NCBI GenBank assembly: GCA_015654985.1
Contig: JAATFW010000084.1
Location: 1 to 47,554 of the forward strand
Direction of reading: 5' to 3'
Length of the DNA stretch: 47,554 nt
Source: Sphingobacteriales bacterium
GTDB taxonomy: Bacteria; Bacteroidota; Bacteroidia; Sphingobacteriales; Sphingobacteriaceae
Below the pieces are notes generated by a model that was not told the DNA's origin, did not search any database, and saw nothing but the letters and a program-made list of their open reading frames with translations. Below, piece after piece: positions 8,310 to 16,894 of this stretch; positions within the stretch are counted from its first letter, which is position 1, and every line of letters begins with the position of its first letter. The translations under genes were made by a program, and so were the position numbers.

Positions 8310-8438
8310 ATGCTGGTGAAAAGACTTTTACAGCGCCTCTTCCGGTTAATAAATACATTGGCCCTGCCTTTTTACGGCCTAAACCGGAAAAAGCCGCTTT
8401 GGGATAGTTTAAAAAATTCTATTTTTGGTGACCAATAA
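8310..8438 (+). CDS. Possible 42-residue basic small protein
   Basis: An ATG at 8310 opens a 42-codon frame ending in TAA at 8438, 7 nt before the YfhO start. The peptide begins MLVKRLLQRLFRLINTLALP and ends FGDQ; it is strongly basic with an amphipathic or membrane-seeking N-terminal helix. A TAnnTTTG box lies just upstream. I do not recognise the family. It could be a real small membrane protein, a leader peptide, or a chance frame. Length alone gives no strong statistical support. Confidence 0.35.
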   Translation: MLVKRLLQRLFRLINTLALPFYGLNRKKPLWDSLKNSIFGDQ

Positions 8439-8445
8439 TTGAATA

Positions 8446-10956
8446 ATGAATAACTGGTTTAAACGGAATGGCATTCATATAGCCATCATAGGTTTTTTTA
8501 TCGTATTATGTTTTATTTACTTCAGTCCGCTGCTGCAGGGTAAGATATTATACCAGGGCGATGTATTGCAGGCAAAAGCCATGCAGAAGGAAATAATGGA
8601 TTTTAAAGCCAAAGACGGGACAGCGCCATTGTGGACGAACTCTATGTTCGGAGGGATGCCTGCCTATCAGATCTGGGCCCAGTATCCGAAAAACCTGACA
8701 ACCTATGTTGTTAATTTTTCAAAGACCGTATTTCCGCCGCCGATGCATATTGTCATTCTGTATCTGCTGAGTGCTTACCTGTTCTTTAGTTTGTTAAAAG
8801 TTAAACCATGGCTTGCTGCTGCCGGGGCTATAGCAATAACCTTTTCCACATATAATTTTACAATTATTGAAGCGGGGCATGTTAACAAAGCACTGGCTAT
8901 TGCTTTTTTCCCTCCTATTCTTGCCGGGATCCTGCTGGTCTTCAGGGGAAGATATTGGCTTGGAGCAGCTATTACCGCGCTGTTTATAGCGCTGGAGATC
9001 AGGTCGAACCATATCCAGATGACTTATTACCTGGTGCTGGTACTGATCCTCCTTGGAATAATAGAGTTTTATCATGCCGTAAAGTCGAAAACTACGGGGC
9101 TGTTCTTTAAATCGGCAGCATTTATCGCCGTTGCGGTGGTATTGGGGGCCGCGGTAAACGCAGGGACTCTATGGACAACCTATGAATACGGGCAGGAATA
9201 AATACGCGGAAAATCTAACCTGAAAACAGAAGGGACAAAGCCTTCCGAAGGGCTTGACAGGGAATATGCCTATCAGTGGAGCCAGGGTGTAGGAGAAACG
9301 CTTACTTTCCTGGTGCCCAATGCGTATGGAGGCGAATCAGGTAAAAGGCTTGACAAAGATTCAAAAGTGGCCACGGCGCTGATCAATAAAGGGATTCCGG
9401 AAGCGCAGGTAGAAGGGGCCTTACAGCAACTCCAGGGAATGGGACTCGTAAATACCTATTGGGGGTCAAAGCCGTTCACCTCGGGGCCATATTATTTCGG
9501 CGCCATCATCTGTTTTCTTTTTGTAGTAGGTTTGTTTGTTGTACGCGACCGGATTAAATGGTGGATTGCAGGGGCAACCTTGCTAACTGTATTCCTTTCC
9601 TTTGGCAAGAATCTTCCTTTCTTATCCGACCTTTTCTTTAATTATTTCCCGCTGTATAACAAATTCAGGGCTGTAGAATCGATACTGGCAGTAACTCAGT
9701 TCTTAATTCCGGTTCTGGCGATACTGACAGTTAAAGAAATAACGGAAGGTAAGCACGATACCAACACACTCCTTAAACAAGTTAAGTACTCTTTCTACAT
9801 AACGGGGGGGATTCTTCTGCTCCTGATCGTAATTCCCGGGTTGTTCTTAAGTTTTAAAACTCCCAATAATGAAGCAGTGCTTCAGGGACTTGCCCAGGTA
9901 ACCGGCGGAGATCAGGGTTTTGCTAACGCCATTGCCAACGGCTTAATTGATGACCGGACCAGTCTGACCAGAACAGACGCCCTCCGCTCACTGGCATTTG
10001 TATGTATCGGGGCTGTTTTGCTCTGGGCTTTTATCAAAAGAAAGATCAGCGCCCAGCTTACCATTATATTAATTGCCCTGACCACTCTTATAGACATGTG
10101 GACGGTAGACAAACGATATCTGAATAATGATAAGTTTGTGGACGAAGCTACCATCAACCGGTCTTTTCAAAAACGGGAGGTAGACGATCTGATCCTGAGA
10201 GATACAAGTCCTGATTACCGTGTACTTGACCTTACTATTAATACGTTTGCCGATGCTACAGCGTCATACTTTCATAAGACGGTGGGCGGTTACCACGCGG
10301 CCAAGTTGAAACGCTTCCAGGAAGTGCTCGACAGGCAGTTCAACAATGCCATCAATGAAGATGTGCTGGACATGCTGAATACTAAATATGTTATTACTGC
10401 CGATGAAAAAAACCAGTCGCAACGGATTCAAAACCGGAGTACTGCCTGCGGGAACGCCTGGTTTGTATCTAACATTCTTTACGTAAAGAATGCTGAAGAA
10501 GAAATGGCAGGGATCAACAGCTTTAACCCGCGGAAAGAGGCCATTGTGGATGAGCGTTTTAAATGGCTTATAGATCTTAAAAAAGCGGGCACTCCCGATC
10601 CGAATGCCACTATTAAGCTAACAGATTATCACCCTGACCACTTAACATATGAATATTCATGCGGAAAGGATATGATCGCAGTATTTTCAGAAGTGTGGTA
10701 TGATAAGGGCTGGACAGCGTATGTTGACAAAGAAGAGATCCCTCACTTCAGAGCTGATTATATATTAAGGGCAGCCCAGCTCCCCGGGGGAAACCATAAA
10801 CTTGAATTCATATTTAAACCGGCATCTTACTATACAGGTGAGAATATTTCACTTGCCGCCTCTATCCTTCTTATCGGTGGTCTTGGCTTCGCAGGATACA
10901 AGGAAAGAGAAAGAAAGGGAAAGGGAAAGGGCAAAGAGCAGAAGAAGAAAGGATAA
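8446..10956 (+). pseudogene. YfhO-family membrane protein, interrupted by one in-frame TAA
   Basis: Two segments in the same frame (8446-9201 and the frame resuming at 9202) together encode an about 836-residue YfhO protein: a many-helix GT-C-like membrane region (ILYQGDVLQAKAMQKEIMDF, GGMPAYQIWAQYP, FNFTIIEAGHVNKA type motifs) and a soluble C-terminal part (DYHPDHLTYEYS...FSEVWYDKGW). YfhO proteins are implicated in transfer of sugars onto envelope polymers or proteins. The TAA at 9199-9201 falls in the conserved stretch after TYEYG; the sequence continues IRGKSNLKTEGTK...YQWSQGVGETLTFLVPNAYGG exactly as in intact members, with no frameshift. This fits a single substitution (for example TAC to TAA), a base-call error, or readthrough. 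The C-terminus ends in a low-complexity Lys/Gly tail (GKGKGKEQKKKG) from purine-rich DNA. Confidence 0.8.
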
Positions 10957-10963
10957 AAGGCAG

Positions 10964-11003
10964 GCACCGGAGAACAACCGATCAGTCATTTGTTCTCCGG
11001 TGC
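10964..11003 (-). terminator. 14-bp hairpin at the convergent YfhO/GT2 junction
   Basis: GCACCGGAGAACAA (10964-10977) and TTGTTCTCCGGTGC (10990-11003) are exact complements with a 12-nt loop. Read on the minus strand the stem is followed by CCTGCCTTTTATCC, moderately U-rich, so it best fits termination of the GT2 transcript. It may also stop the plus-strand YfhO message. One arm lies inside the last codons of the GT2 gene. Confidence 0.65.
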
Positions 11004-11734
11004 TTCAGATAATAAAACAGCAGGTTCCCGGCCATAACCAGGTGATTAAAGAGATTTGGAATCAGTCCGTAATGTTGGTTAAAGATCCTGAACCGTTCTG
11101 CGAGACTTTGCCTGTGCTTCTTTTTTGACATTCCTCCCACCATGTATTTCGCTGTGTACATCTTTGTATTCGTAATTTTAACAGCTTTTTTCAGGGCATT
11201 CAGGATCCAGTCTATATCTGCGCTTAACCTGTATCCGGGATTATAGGGCGAAGCGATGCTTCGTTTGATGTAAATGGCCTGATGGCTCACACTCATTCCA
11301 TAGCGGAAACTGCAATAATTAAGTTGTTCGGGAGCATGATGTCTTCTCCTTCCCAGGCTGTTCCAGTTTTCATCATACATCTCAGTTTCTCCGTAATAAA
11401 TATCGGCATCGGCAGAGGTGCTGAATACTCTTTCTACGGTATCAGGCGCAAATATTTCATCACCTGAGTTCATAAAAAGGATATAATCTCCTGTAGCGAG
11501 CTGCAGGCCTTTATTCATCGCGTCATAAATCCCGTTATCTTTTTCAGACCTGATCACCGCAATCTTTTCCCTATATTTTTTTATGACTTCCAGGGTCCCG
11601 TCGGTAGAAGCACCGTCAATGACAAGGTATTCCAGGTTATGGTAGGTCTGGTTGATAACAGAGAGCATGGTCCGTTCAATATCTTTTACATTATTAAAAA
11701 CTACGGTAACAACACTTAGCTTTGGATAAAACAT
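10982..11734 (-). CDS. Glycosyltransferase family 2
   Basis: A 250-residue GT-A fold transferase. The N-terminal LSVVTVVFNNVKDIERTMLS, the VIDGASTDGT segment, and MNSGDEIF (the metal-binding DxD-like site around residue 92) are typical of GT2 enzymes that add sugars to polysaccharide or LPS repeat units, with nucleotide-sugar donors at the cytoplasmic face. No membrane span is evident. It begins one base after the GT4 stop and so forms an operon with it. Acceptor and donor cannot be read from sequence. The 3' end overlaps one arm of the terminator hairpin. Confidence 0.88.
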   Translation of the reverse strand: MFYPKLSVVTVVFNNVKDIERTMLSVINQTYHNLEYLVIDGASTDGTLEVIKKYREKIAVIRSEKDNGIYDAMNKGLQLATGDYILFMNSGDEIFAPDTVERVFSTSADADIYYGETEMYDENWNSLGRRRHHAPEQLNYCSFRYGMSVSHQAIYIKRSIASPYNPGYRLSADIDWILNALKKAVKITNTKMYTAKYMVGGMSKKKHRQSLAERFRIFNQHYGLIPNLFNHLVMAGNLLFYYLKHRRTND

Positions 11735-12988
11735 TTATAGTGAATGATAAAGTGTTAAATGCTGCCGGGCGACAAGCTGGGGATTAAAGTTATCATGAGC
11801 CCAGTTTCTTGAATTCTGAGAAAGTGCCGCAGGATGAGAATGGTTAAGAACCCATTCAATGCCCGAGGCGAGCTGATCTGTATTATACAGTTCGGCCATA
11901 TAACCGTTTATCTCATGCTGTACCACATCCTTTACCCCCGAAGTATCAAAAGCAACAACAGGTGTTCCGCACGCCAGGCTTTCCAGGGCGGTGTATCCCA
12001 TGCTCTCCTCAAGGGAAGACATTAGGAATACGTCGGCAGCATTATAATATTTAGCCAGTAACAGGTCATTGGAAATCGTGCCGGTAAAGCGGAACTTCAC
12101 CGGCAATGATTCTGTAAACTCAGTCCCCTGAGAACCGAAAAAGACAATTTCAATCCGGGCCGGATCAAGGGATTTTATCGCAGAAAGTTTTCTGATTGCT
12201 TCAATAAGCTCCGGAAGGCCCTTATGCCTGCTGAATTTAGAAGGCATAAAACCTGCTAATATGATCTGCTTCCCGGGATCTAAGCCAAGCTCCTTCCTGC
12301 ATTCAGCTTTATCCAGAGGCTTAAACAGGTCCATTTCAAGACTGTTAAAGATAGTGACCACCTGTTTACCTTCAGACAGGCTGCCATTTTCAGCAGATTG
12401 CTTCATCCATTTACTTGGGGCAACAAAAGTAAGGTCAAGCTCATTGTATGCCTCTTTTTTTATCTTCCAGGTGCGGTGTGAAAGGTCGCCGGGGCCGGGG
12501 TTCTTTAAAACCGGGCAATTTCCGCATGAAAACCGGTGGTTCTCACATTCATAACGAACATGGCAGCCCCCGGTAACCGGGTTGGCATCATGAAGCGTCC
12601 ATACTATTTTTTTTTTTATACGCGCCAGTGCCTTCAGCTCCGGTCCGGCTAAAAAGCCATGATTCACCCAATGCAGATGGACTACATCTGCTTCTATTAC
12701 CAGCGGATCGTCCGCAACCGAAAACCCAAAACGCTGTAATGAGAACGGAACCTCATTATTCTTCAGAAAGGGACTGATGAGAAAGCGTTCAGCAAAAATA
12801 TTAAAGACGGCCTTTATCTTACCCGGAAGGGTTGTGTAAGCAGTTTTTACATTTGATAAAGGGTTAAACCGGTAAAGACAAAGTACACTCGACTGAACAC
12901 CCGAGTCAATTAATGCTTTGTTCAGCCTGAGCACTGCCCTGCCCGCCCCTCCATTTCCATCATATGTATTTATGTGTACTACTTTCAC
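11735..12988 (-). CDS. Glycosyltransferase family 4
   Basis: A 417-residue GT-B fold transferase. The start MKVVHINTYDGNGGAGRAVL carries the glycine-rich acceptor-side loop. WTLHDANPVTGGCHVRYEC and CGNCP are typical of the GT4 subgroup in Bacteroidota capsule/LPS clusters. The C-terminal domain has the donor-binding SSLEESMGYTALESLACGTPVVAFD (E-x7-E motif). The start codon is GTG at 12988. It lies 4 nt from a -7 box read on the minus strand, so the mRNA is probably leaderless. Divergent from the pseudaminic acid operon and likely part of the same surface-glycan assembly. Confidence 0.9.
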   Translation of the reverse strand: MKVVHINTYDGNGGAGRAVLRLNKALIDSGVQSSVLCLYRFNPLSNVKTAYTTLPGKIKAVFNIFAERFLISPFLKNNEVPFSLQRFGFSVADDPLVIEADVVHLHWVNHGFLAGPELKALARIKKKIVWTLHDANPVTGGCHVRYECENHRFSCGNCPVLKNPGPGDLSHRTWKIKKEAYNELDLTFVAPSKWMKQSAENGSLSEGKQVVTIFNSLEMDLFKPLDKAECRKELGLDPGKQIILAGFMPSKFSRHKGLPELIEAIRKLSAIKSLDPARIEIVFFGSQGTEFTESLPVKFRFTGTISNDLLLAKYYNAADVFLMSSLEESMGYTALESLACGTPVVAFDTSGVKDVVQHEINGYMAELYNTDQLASGIEWVLNHSHPAALSQNSRNWAHDNFNPQLVARQHLTLYHSL

Positions 12989-12991
12989 CTG

Positions 12992-13010
12992 GCAAATATA
13001 CTATATTTGC
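12992..13010. promoter_or_regulatory. Perfectly palindromic divergent promoter (two -7 boxes)
   Basis: GCAAATATAcTATATTTGC is a perfect palindrome around C13001. It presents TATATTTG (TAnnTTTG) on the plus strand at 13002-13009 and on the minus strand at 13000-12993. The plus box leads to the pseudaminic acid operon, the minus box to GT4-GT2. Neither strand has a clear TTTG -33 element. The two polymerase footprints would overlap completely. Confidence 0.65.
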
Positions 13011-13014
13011 ACTC

Positions 13015-13041
13015 ATGTCTGCGTCAATGCAGGCAAGGTAA
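13015..13041 (+). CDS. Possible 8-codon leader ORF of the Pse operon
   Basis: ATG at 13015, 5 nt after the plus-strand -7 box, opens MSASMQAR and stops with TAA at 13039-13041, two bases before the ATG of the first operon gene at 13044. The spacing would suit a leaderless initiation followed by translational coupling. Alternatively the ATG may simply be untranslated leader. Confidence 0.3.
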   Translation: MSASMQAR

Positions 13042-13043
13042 GT

Positions 13044-13931
13044 ATGTTGGAATCCGTTTATAAACAGTTAGCTGAAATTATAAAATTAACAATAGCAGTA
13101 CTGACTTCATCCCTGAAAATACTTGTACGATCGAAATTCGGGTTAAAGTTTCCGCCTGCAGCCAGCCCGGTTTGCTGTATTTTGGGAAACGGCCCTTCCC
13201 TGAAGATCTCTCTTGAAAAGGACCTTGATTTTATTAAAAAGCATGAGACCTTTTGTGTTAATAATTTCATTCAGTCGGAATACTTTGAGGTACTGAAGCC
13301 TGAAAACTATGTATTACTTGACGGGTATTATTTCATCTTTAACGATACAACCCATAACCGTGGTGATATAAGGGCAACATTTGAAAAATTCAAGACAATT
13401 AGCTGGGAGATCCGTTTGTTTGTGCCCTATACCGGCAGAAATTCTTATTTTATCAAGGCCCTGCTCGCCGAGAATAAGCATATCAGGGTATGTTATTTTA
13501 ATTACGTTATTGCCAAAGGCTTTAAATGGTTCAGGCACTTCGTATTCATGAACAACCTTGGTATGCTGCAATGCGAAAATGTTCTGGCTTCCTGCCTGTA
13601 CATAGCCATTAACAGAGGGTTTAAAAAGATCTTTATGTTTGGCGCCGACCATTCATGGCATGAGCAGTTCGTATTGGAAGACAACAGGATCATGGTTTCC
13701 GACGTTCACTTTTATGATAAAAAGCCTGTTGTGCCTTTTGTGGTCCACGACAGGATCAAAGACAAAAAAGTTACTATAGCAGATTATTTTCTATCTTTCC
13801 ATAAAGCATTTAAAAGCTACCAGGTTATTAAGGAATACGCCGAAACGCAAGGTTCGGAAATTCTGAACGCTTCAGCAAAAAGCTATATAGACAGCTTTGA
13901 AAGGGTAGAAGTTACGCAAACAGAAGAATAA
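13044..13931 (+). CDS. GNGPSL-motif protein, candidate pseudaminic acid transferase (DUF115/GT42-like)
   Basis: A 295-residue protein with a conserved N-terminal nucleotide-binding motif CILGNGPSL (residues ~45-53), a following invariant-type CVNNF, and a second motif GFKKIFMFGADHSW (~192-205). This layout resembles both CstII-type GT42 sialyltransferases (AGNGPSL ... GYKEIYLSGID) and the DUF115/Maf proteins linked to pseudaminic acid transfer onto flagellin. It is the first gene of the operon that makes CMP-Pse and overlaps pseB by one base (TAATG). The enzyme would act at the cytoplasmic face using CMP-Pse. The frame extends upstream to 12918, but that part overlaps the divergent promoter and is not coding. 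Function is inferred from motif and context. Confidence 0.6.
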   Translation: MLESVYKQLAEIIKLTIAVLTSSLKILVRSKFGLKFPPAASPVCCILGNGPSLKISLEKDLDFIKKHETFCVNNFIQSEYFEVLKPENYVLLDGYYFIFNDTTHNRGDIRATFEKFKTISWEIRLFVPYTGRNSYFIKALLAENKHIRVCYFNYVIAKGFKWFRHFVFMNNLGMLQCENVLASCLYIAINRGFKKIFMFGADHSWHEQFVLEDNRIMVSDVHFYDKKPVVPFVVHDRIKDKKVTIADYFLSFHKAFKSYQVIKEYAETQGSEILNASAKSYIDSFERVEVTQTEE

Positions 13932-14947
13932 TGTTAGATTTAAACGAAAAATCAGTTTTGATAACCGGGGGCACAGGTTCCCTGGGGAAGCATCTTACAA
14001 AAACCATATTATCCCGGTATCCGCAGATAAAGCGCCTTGTAATTTTCTCAAGAGACGAGCAGAAACAGTTTCAGATGTCGCAGCTATACCCGAATTCCAA
14101 ATATCCCGGAATAAGGTATTTTATTGGTGATGTAAGAGATGCCGATCGTCTGAAAAGAGCATTTAAAGATATTGATTATGTAATCCATGCCGCAGCAATG
14201 AAGCATGTGCCCATTGCCGAATACAATCCCTCGGAATGTATAAAAACAAATGTTATGGGTGCTGAAAATGTAATTAATGCAGCACTTGAAACAGATGTTA
14301 AATGTGTTGTGGCGCTGTCGACGGATAAAGCAGCCGCTCCGATCAACCTTTATGGGGCCACCAAGCTTACTTCGGATAAGCTTTTTATTGCAGCTAATAA
14401 CATCAGGGGCAAAAGAGATATCCGGTTCTCAGTAGTCCGTTACGGAAATGTGATGGGATCAAACGGCTCGGTTATTCCCTTCTTCATTGACAAAAGAAAA
14501 GGAGGAGTGATACCCATTACCGATCCTGAAATGACCCGCTTTAACATTACATTGCAGGGAGGGGTCGATATGGTGCTTCATGCTATGGAAACGGCGTGGG
14601 GAGGAGAAATTTTCGTTCCTAAAATTCCGTCTTACAGGATCACTGAACTTGCTACAGCCATTGCCCCGGAATGCAGACAGGAAATAGTGGGCATCCGCCC
14701 GGGGGAAAAGGTGCATGAGGAAATGATCACCTCTTCTGACTCCTTCTCTACTTACGATCTTGGGAAATACTATGCTATTCTTCCCCAGGTGACTAACTTC
14801 AGTATGGCCGACTATATCAGGCACTTTAATGCGAAACTGGTGACTAAAGGATTTCAGTATAATTCGGGACAGAATACCGAATGGGTATCTATTGATGAAA
14901 TACGCAGGCTTATTACCGAACATGTAGATCCCGATTTTAAAGTTTAA
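13931..14947 (+). CDS. pseB: UDP-N-acetylglucosamine 4,6-dehydratase (inverting), PseB
   Basis: A 338-residue extended short-chain dehydrogenase catalysing the first step of pseudaminic acid synthesis: UDP-GlcNAc to the UDP-4-keto-6-deoxy-L-altro (inverted C5) sugar. The Rossmann motif ITGGTGSLGKHL is at residues ~10-21. KHVPIAEYNPSECIKTNV, STDKAAAPINLYGATKL (Tyr/Lys catalytic pair in YGATK) and RYGNVMGSNGSVIPFF are diagnostic of the PseB/FlaA1 group. The downstream pseC, pseH, pseG and pseI genes support PseB rather than the related CapD/WbjB enzymes. Confidence 0.93.
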   Translation: MLDLNEKSVLITGGTGSLGKHLTKTILSRYPQIKRLVIFSRDEQKQFQMSQLYPNSKYPGIRYFIGDVRDADRLKRAFKDIDYVIHAAAMKHVPIAEYNPSECIKTNVMGAENVINAALETDVKCVVALSTDKAAAPINLYGATKLTSDKLFIAANNIRGKRDIRFSVVRYGNVMGSNGSVIPFFIDKRKGGVIPITDPEMTRFNITLQGGVDMVLHAMETAWGGEIFVPKIPSYRITELATAIAPECRQEIVGIRPGEKVHEEMITSSDSFSTYDLGKYYAILPQVTNFSMADYIRHFNAKLVTKGFQYNSGQNTEWVSIDEIRRLITEHVDPDFKV

Positions 14948-14964
14948 ATGAAAATGCAACGACA

Positions 14965-16137
14965 ATGAACACAATTCCATACGGCCGGCAGAGCATTACA
15001 GAAGCAGACATTGAAGCTGTTGTTAATGTGCTGAAGTCAGACTACCTGACCCAGGGGCCTGAAATACCCGCTTTTGAAAAGAAATTCGCAGAATATGTTG
15101 GGGCAAAATATGCAGTGGCTGTTTCTAACGGAACTGCAGCACTTCATTTATGCGCCCTTGCCCTGGAAGTTAATGCCGGAACGCGGGTAATTACCACTCC
15201 GGTAACATTTGCTGCTTCCGCCAACTGCATCCGTTATTGCGGCGGGGAAGTGTATTTTGCAGATATTGATCCCAATACTTATTTACTGGATATTCAGAAA
15301 GTAAGGGAATTGCTGGAAGCCCACCCCAAAGGTTATTTTCAGGGGATTGTTCCGGTAGACTTTGCAGGTCAGGCCCTTGACCTGGAAGCCTTCAGAAAGC
15401 TGGCGGAGGAATATGGATTATGGATCATTGAAGATGCGTGCCACGCCCCCGGAGGTTACTTTACAGACAGTGAAGGCAATCATCAGAAATGCGGCAATGG
15501 AAACTTTGCCGACCTGGCCATTTTTTCTTTTCATCCTGTTAAGCATATTGCCACAGGCGAAGGGGGAATGATCACAACCAATAATAAAGCGCTTTACGAT
15601 AAACTTCTTTTGCTAAGGACCCATGGCATTACAAAAGACCCTTCCCTGTTTCTCAACTCTCCGGAGGAAGTTGCACAGGGAGCTTGGTATTATGAGATGC
15701 AGGAGCTGGGATATAATTACCGGCTGACGGAGTTTCAGGCAGCCCTGGGTGTATCGCAGCTCGACCGTGCCGACAGTAACCTGGAGAGACGGAGAATTAT
15801 TGCGAAAAGATACGATGAGGCCTTTGCAGATACGCCGGTAATAAAGCCTGTAAATACAGGAGGCCATGCCTGGCATCTGTATGTAATAGAGGTGGATGAC
15901 AGGAAAAGGATGTATAATTACCTCCGGGAACACCATATTTATTCACAGGTCCATTATATACCCGTTCACCTGCTGCCCTATTACAAACAACTTGGTCACA
16001 GAAAGGGGGAGGCTCCCGTGTCTGAAGCTTATTATGACAGATGCCTGAGCATCCCGATGTACCATTCGCTAAGTGATGAGGAGCAGGCTTATGTGATCAA
16101 TACAATTTTAAAGTATTACAACCTGGCTGTATTTTAA
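14965..16137 (+). CDS. pseC: UDP-4-amino-4,6-dideoxy-L-AltNAc transaminase, PseC
   Basis: A 390-residue PLP-dependent aminotransferase of the DegT/DnrJ/EryC1/StrS family; it transfers an amino group (normally from glutamate) to C4 of the PseB product. The start MNTIPYGRQSITEADIEAVV, VAVSNGTAALHLCALAL, IIEDACHAPGGYF and the PLP-Lys motif FHPVKHIATGEGGMI match PseC. The QYNYR-like NYRLTEFQAALGVSQL contacts the sugar nucleotide in the family. It starts 17 nt after pseB. Confidence 0.93.
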   Translation: MNTIPYGRQSITEADIEAVVNVLKSDYLTQGPEIPAFEKKFAEYVGAKYAVAVSNGTAALHLCALALEVNAGTRVITTPVTFAASANCIRYCGGEVYFADIDPNTYLLDIQKVRELLEAHPKGYFQGIVPVDFAGQALDLEAFRKLAEEYGLWIIEDACHAPGGYFTDSEGNHQKCGNGNFADLAIFSFHPVKHIATGEGGMITTNNKALYDKLLLLRTHGITKDPSLFLNSPEEVAQGAWYYEMQELGYNYRLTEFQAALGVSQLDRADSNLERRRIIAKRYDEAFADTPVIKPVNTGGHAWHLYVIEVDDRKRMYNYLREHHIYSQVHYIPVHLLPYYKQLGHRKGEAPVSEAYYDRCLSIPMYHSLSDEEQAYVINTILKYYNLAVF

Positions 16138-16144
16138 AGCTGTT

Positions 16145-16882
16145 ATGCCGTTTAAAGTGGAAAATATAGGAATAATAACCCAGGCAAGGATGACCAGTAC
16201 CAGGTTACCCGGCAAGATCTTTAAAAAAGCAAATGGTAAAACCTTGCTTCACTATCATATCTCGCGTTTAAAACAGAGCGGGTTCGATGTTGCTATTGCA
16301 ACTACAACCAATGGTACCGACGATTGCGTTTACGATTTTGCAGAGAAGAACCAGCTTAAGATATACCGGGGAAGCGAGGATAATGTTCTGAGCCGTTTTT
16401 ATGAAACTGCTACCAAGTATCAGTTTGATGTAATCGTACGGGTTACGTCCGACTGTCCGCTGATAGATCCTCATTTAATACGAAACAGCATTGAGAAATA
16501 TATAAAGCTGAATAACTCCGGATTATATTTAAGCAATACCATTGAACGGACTTTTGCCAGGGGATTTGATTTCGAGGTATTCAGTTTCAGGCTCCTGAAA
16601 GAGGCCTATGAAAATGCATGCAACATAGCCGACCTTGAGCACGTAACTCCCTATATTATAAGAAATGCGTCAGGAAGCACTGATTTCTATTCTGTTAAAC
16701 AGGATAGGGACAATAGTAATCTGCGCATTACAGTTGACACTCCTGAAGATTATCAGTTGATTAAAACGTTGATTGGGCAATATCAGGCCGACGCGATGGA
16801 TTACCACAGTATTGAAGATCTTTTGAATGATCATGCCGAACTGAGGGCAATTAACGCAGATATAGTCCAGAAAAAAATATAA
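16145..16882 (+). CDS. pseF: SpsF/PseF-type cytidylyltransferase (CMP-Pse synthase candidate)
   Basis: A 245-residue nucleotidyltransferase with GIITQARMTSTRLPGKIF, the CTP-binding loop of the CMP-KDO/NeuA fold, and RVTSDCPLIDPHLI. The sequence resembles the SpsF (COG1861) branch more than classical PseF, which normally starts with an AIIPARGGSKRIPxKN-type loop. By position it should activate Pse with CTP to CMP-Pse, the last cytoplasmic step before transfer; no other cytidylyltransferase is present in the operon. The symbol reflects the inferred role, not sequence identity to PseF. Confidence 0.8.
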   Translation: MPFKVENIGIITQARMTSTRLPGKIFKKANGKTLLHYHISRLKQSGFDVAIATTTNGTDDCVYDFAEKNQLKIYRGSEDNVLSRFYETATKYQFDVIVRVTSDCPLIDPHLIRNSIEKYIKLNNSGLYLSNTIERTFARGFDFEVFSFRLLKEAYENACNIADLEHVTPYIIRNASGSTDFYSVKQDRDNSNLRITVDTPEDYQLIKTLIGQYQADAMDYHSIEDLLNDHAELRAINADIVQKKI

Positions 16883-16894
16883 AACTTCTGTTAT

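Noticed and set aside
12918-13043. N-terminal extension of the GNGPSL protein frame
   Set aside because: It overlaps the GT4 start and the divergent promoter, and its composition (Pro/Cys/Phe-rich) does not fit the protein; ATG 13044 is the better start.
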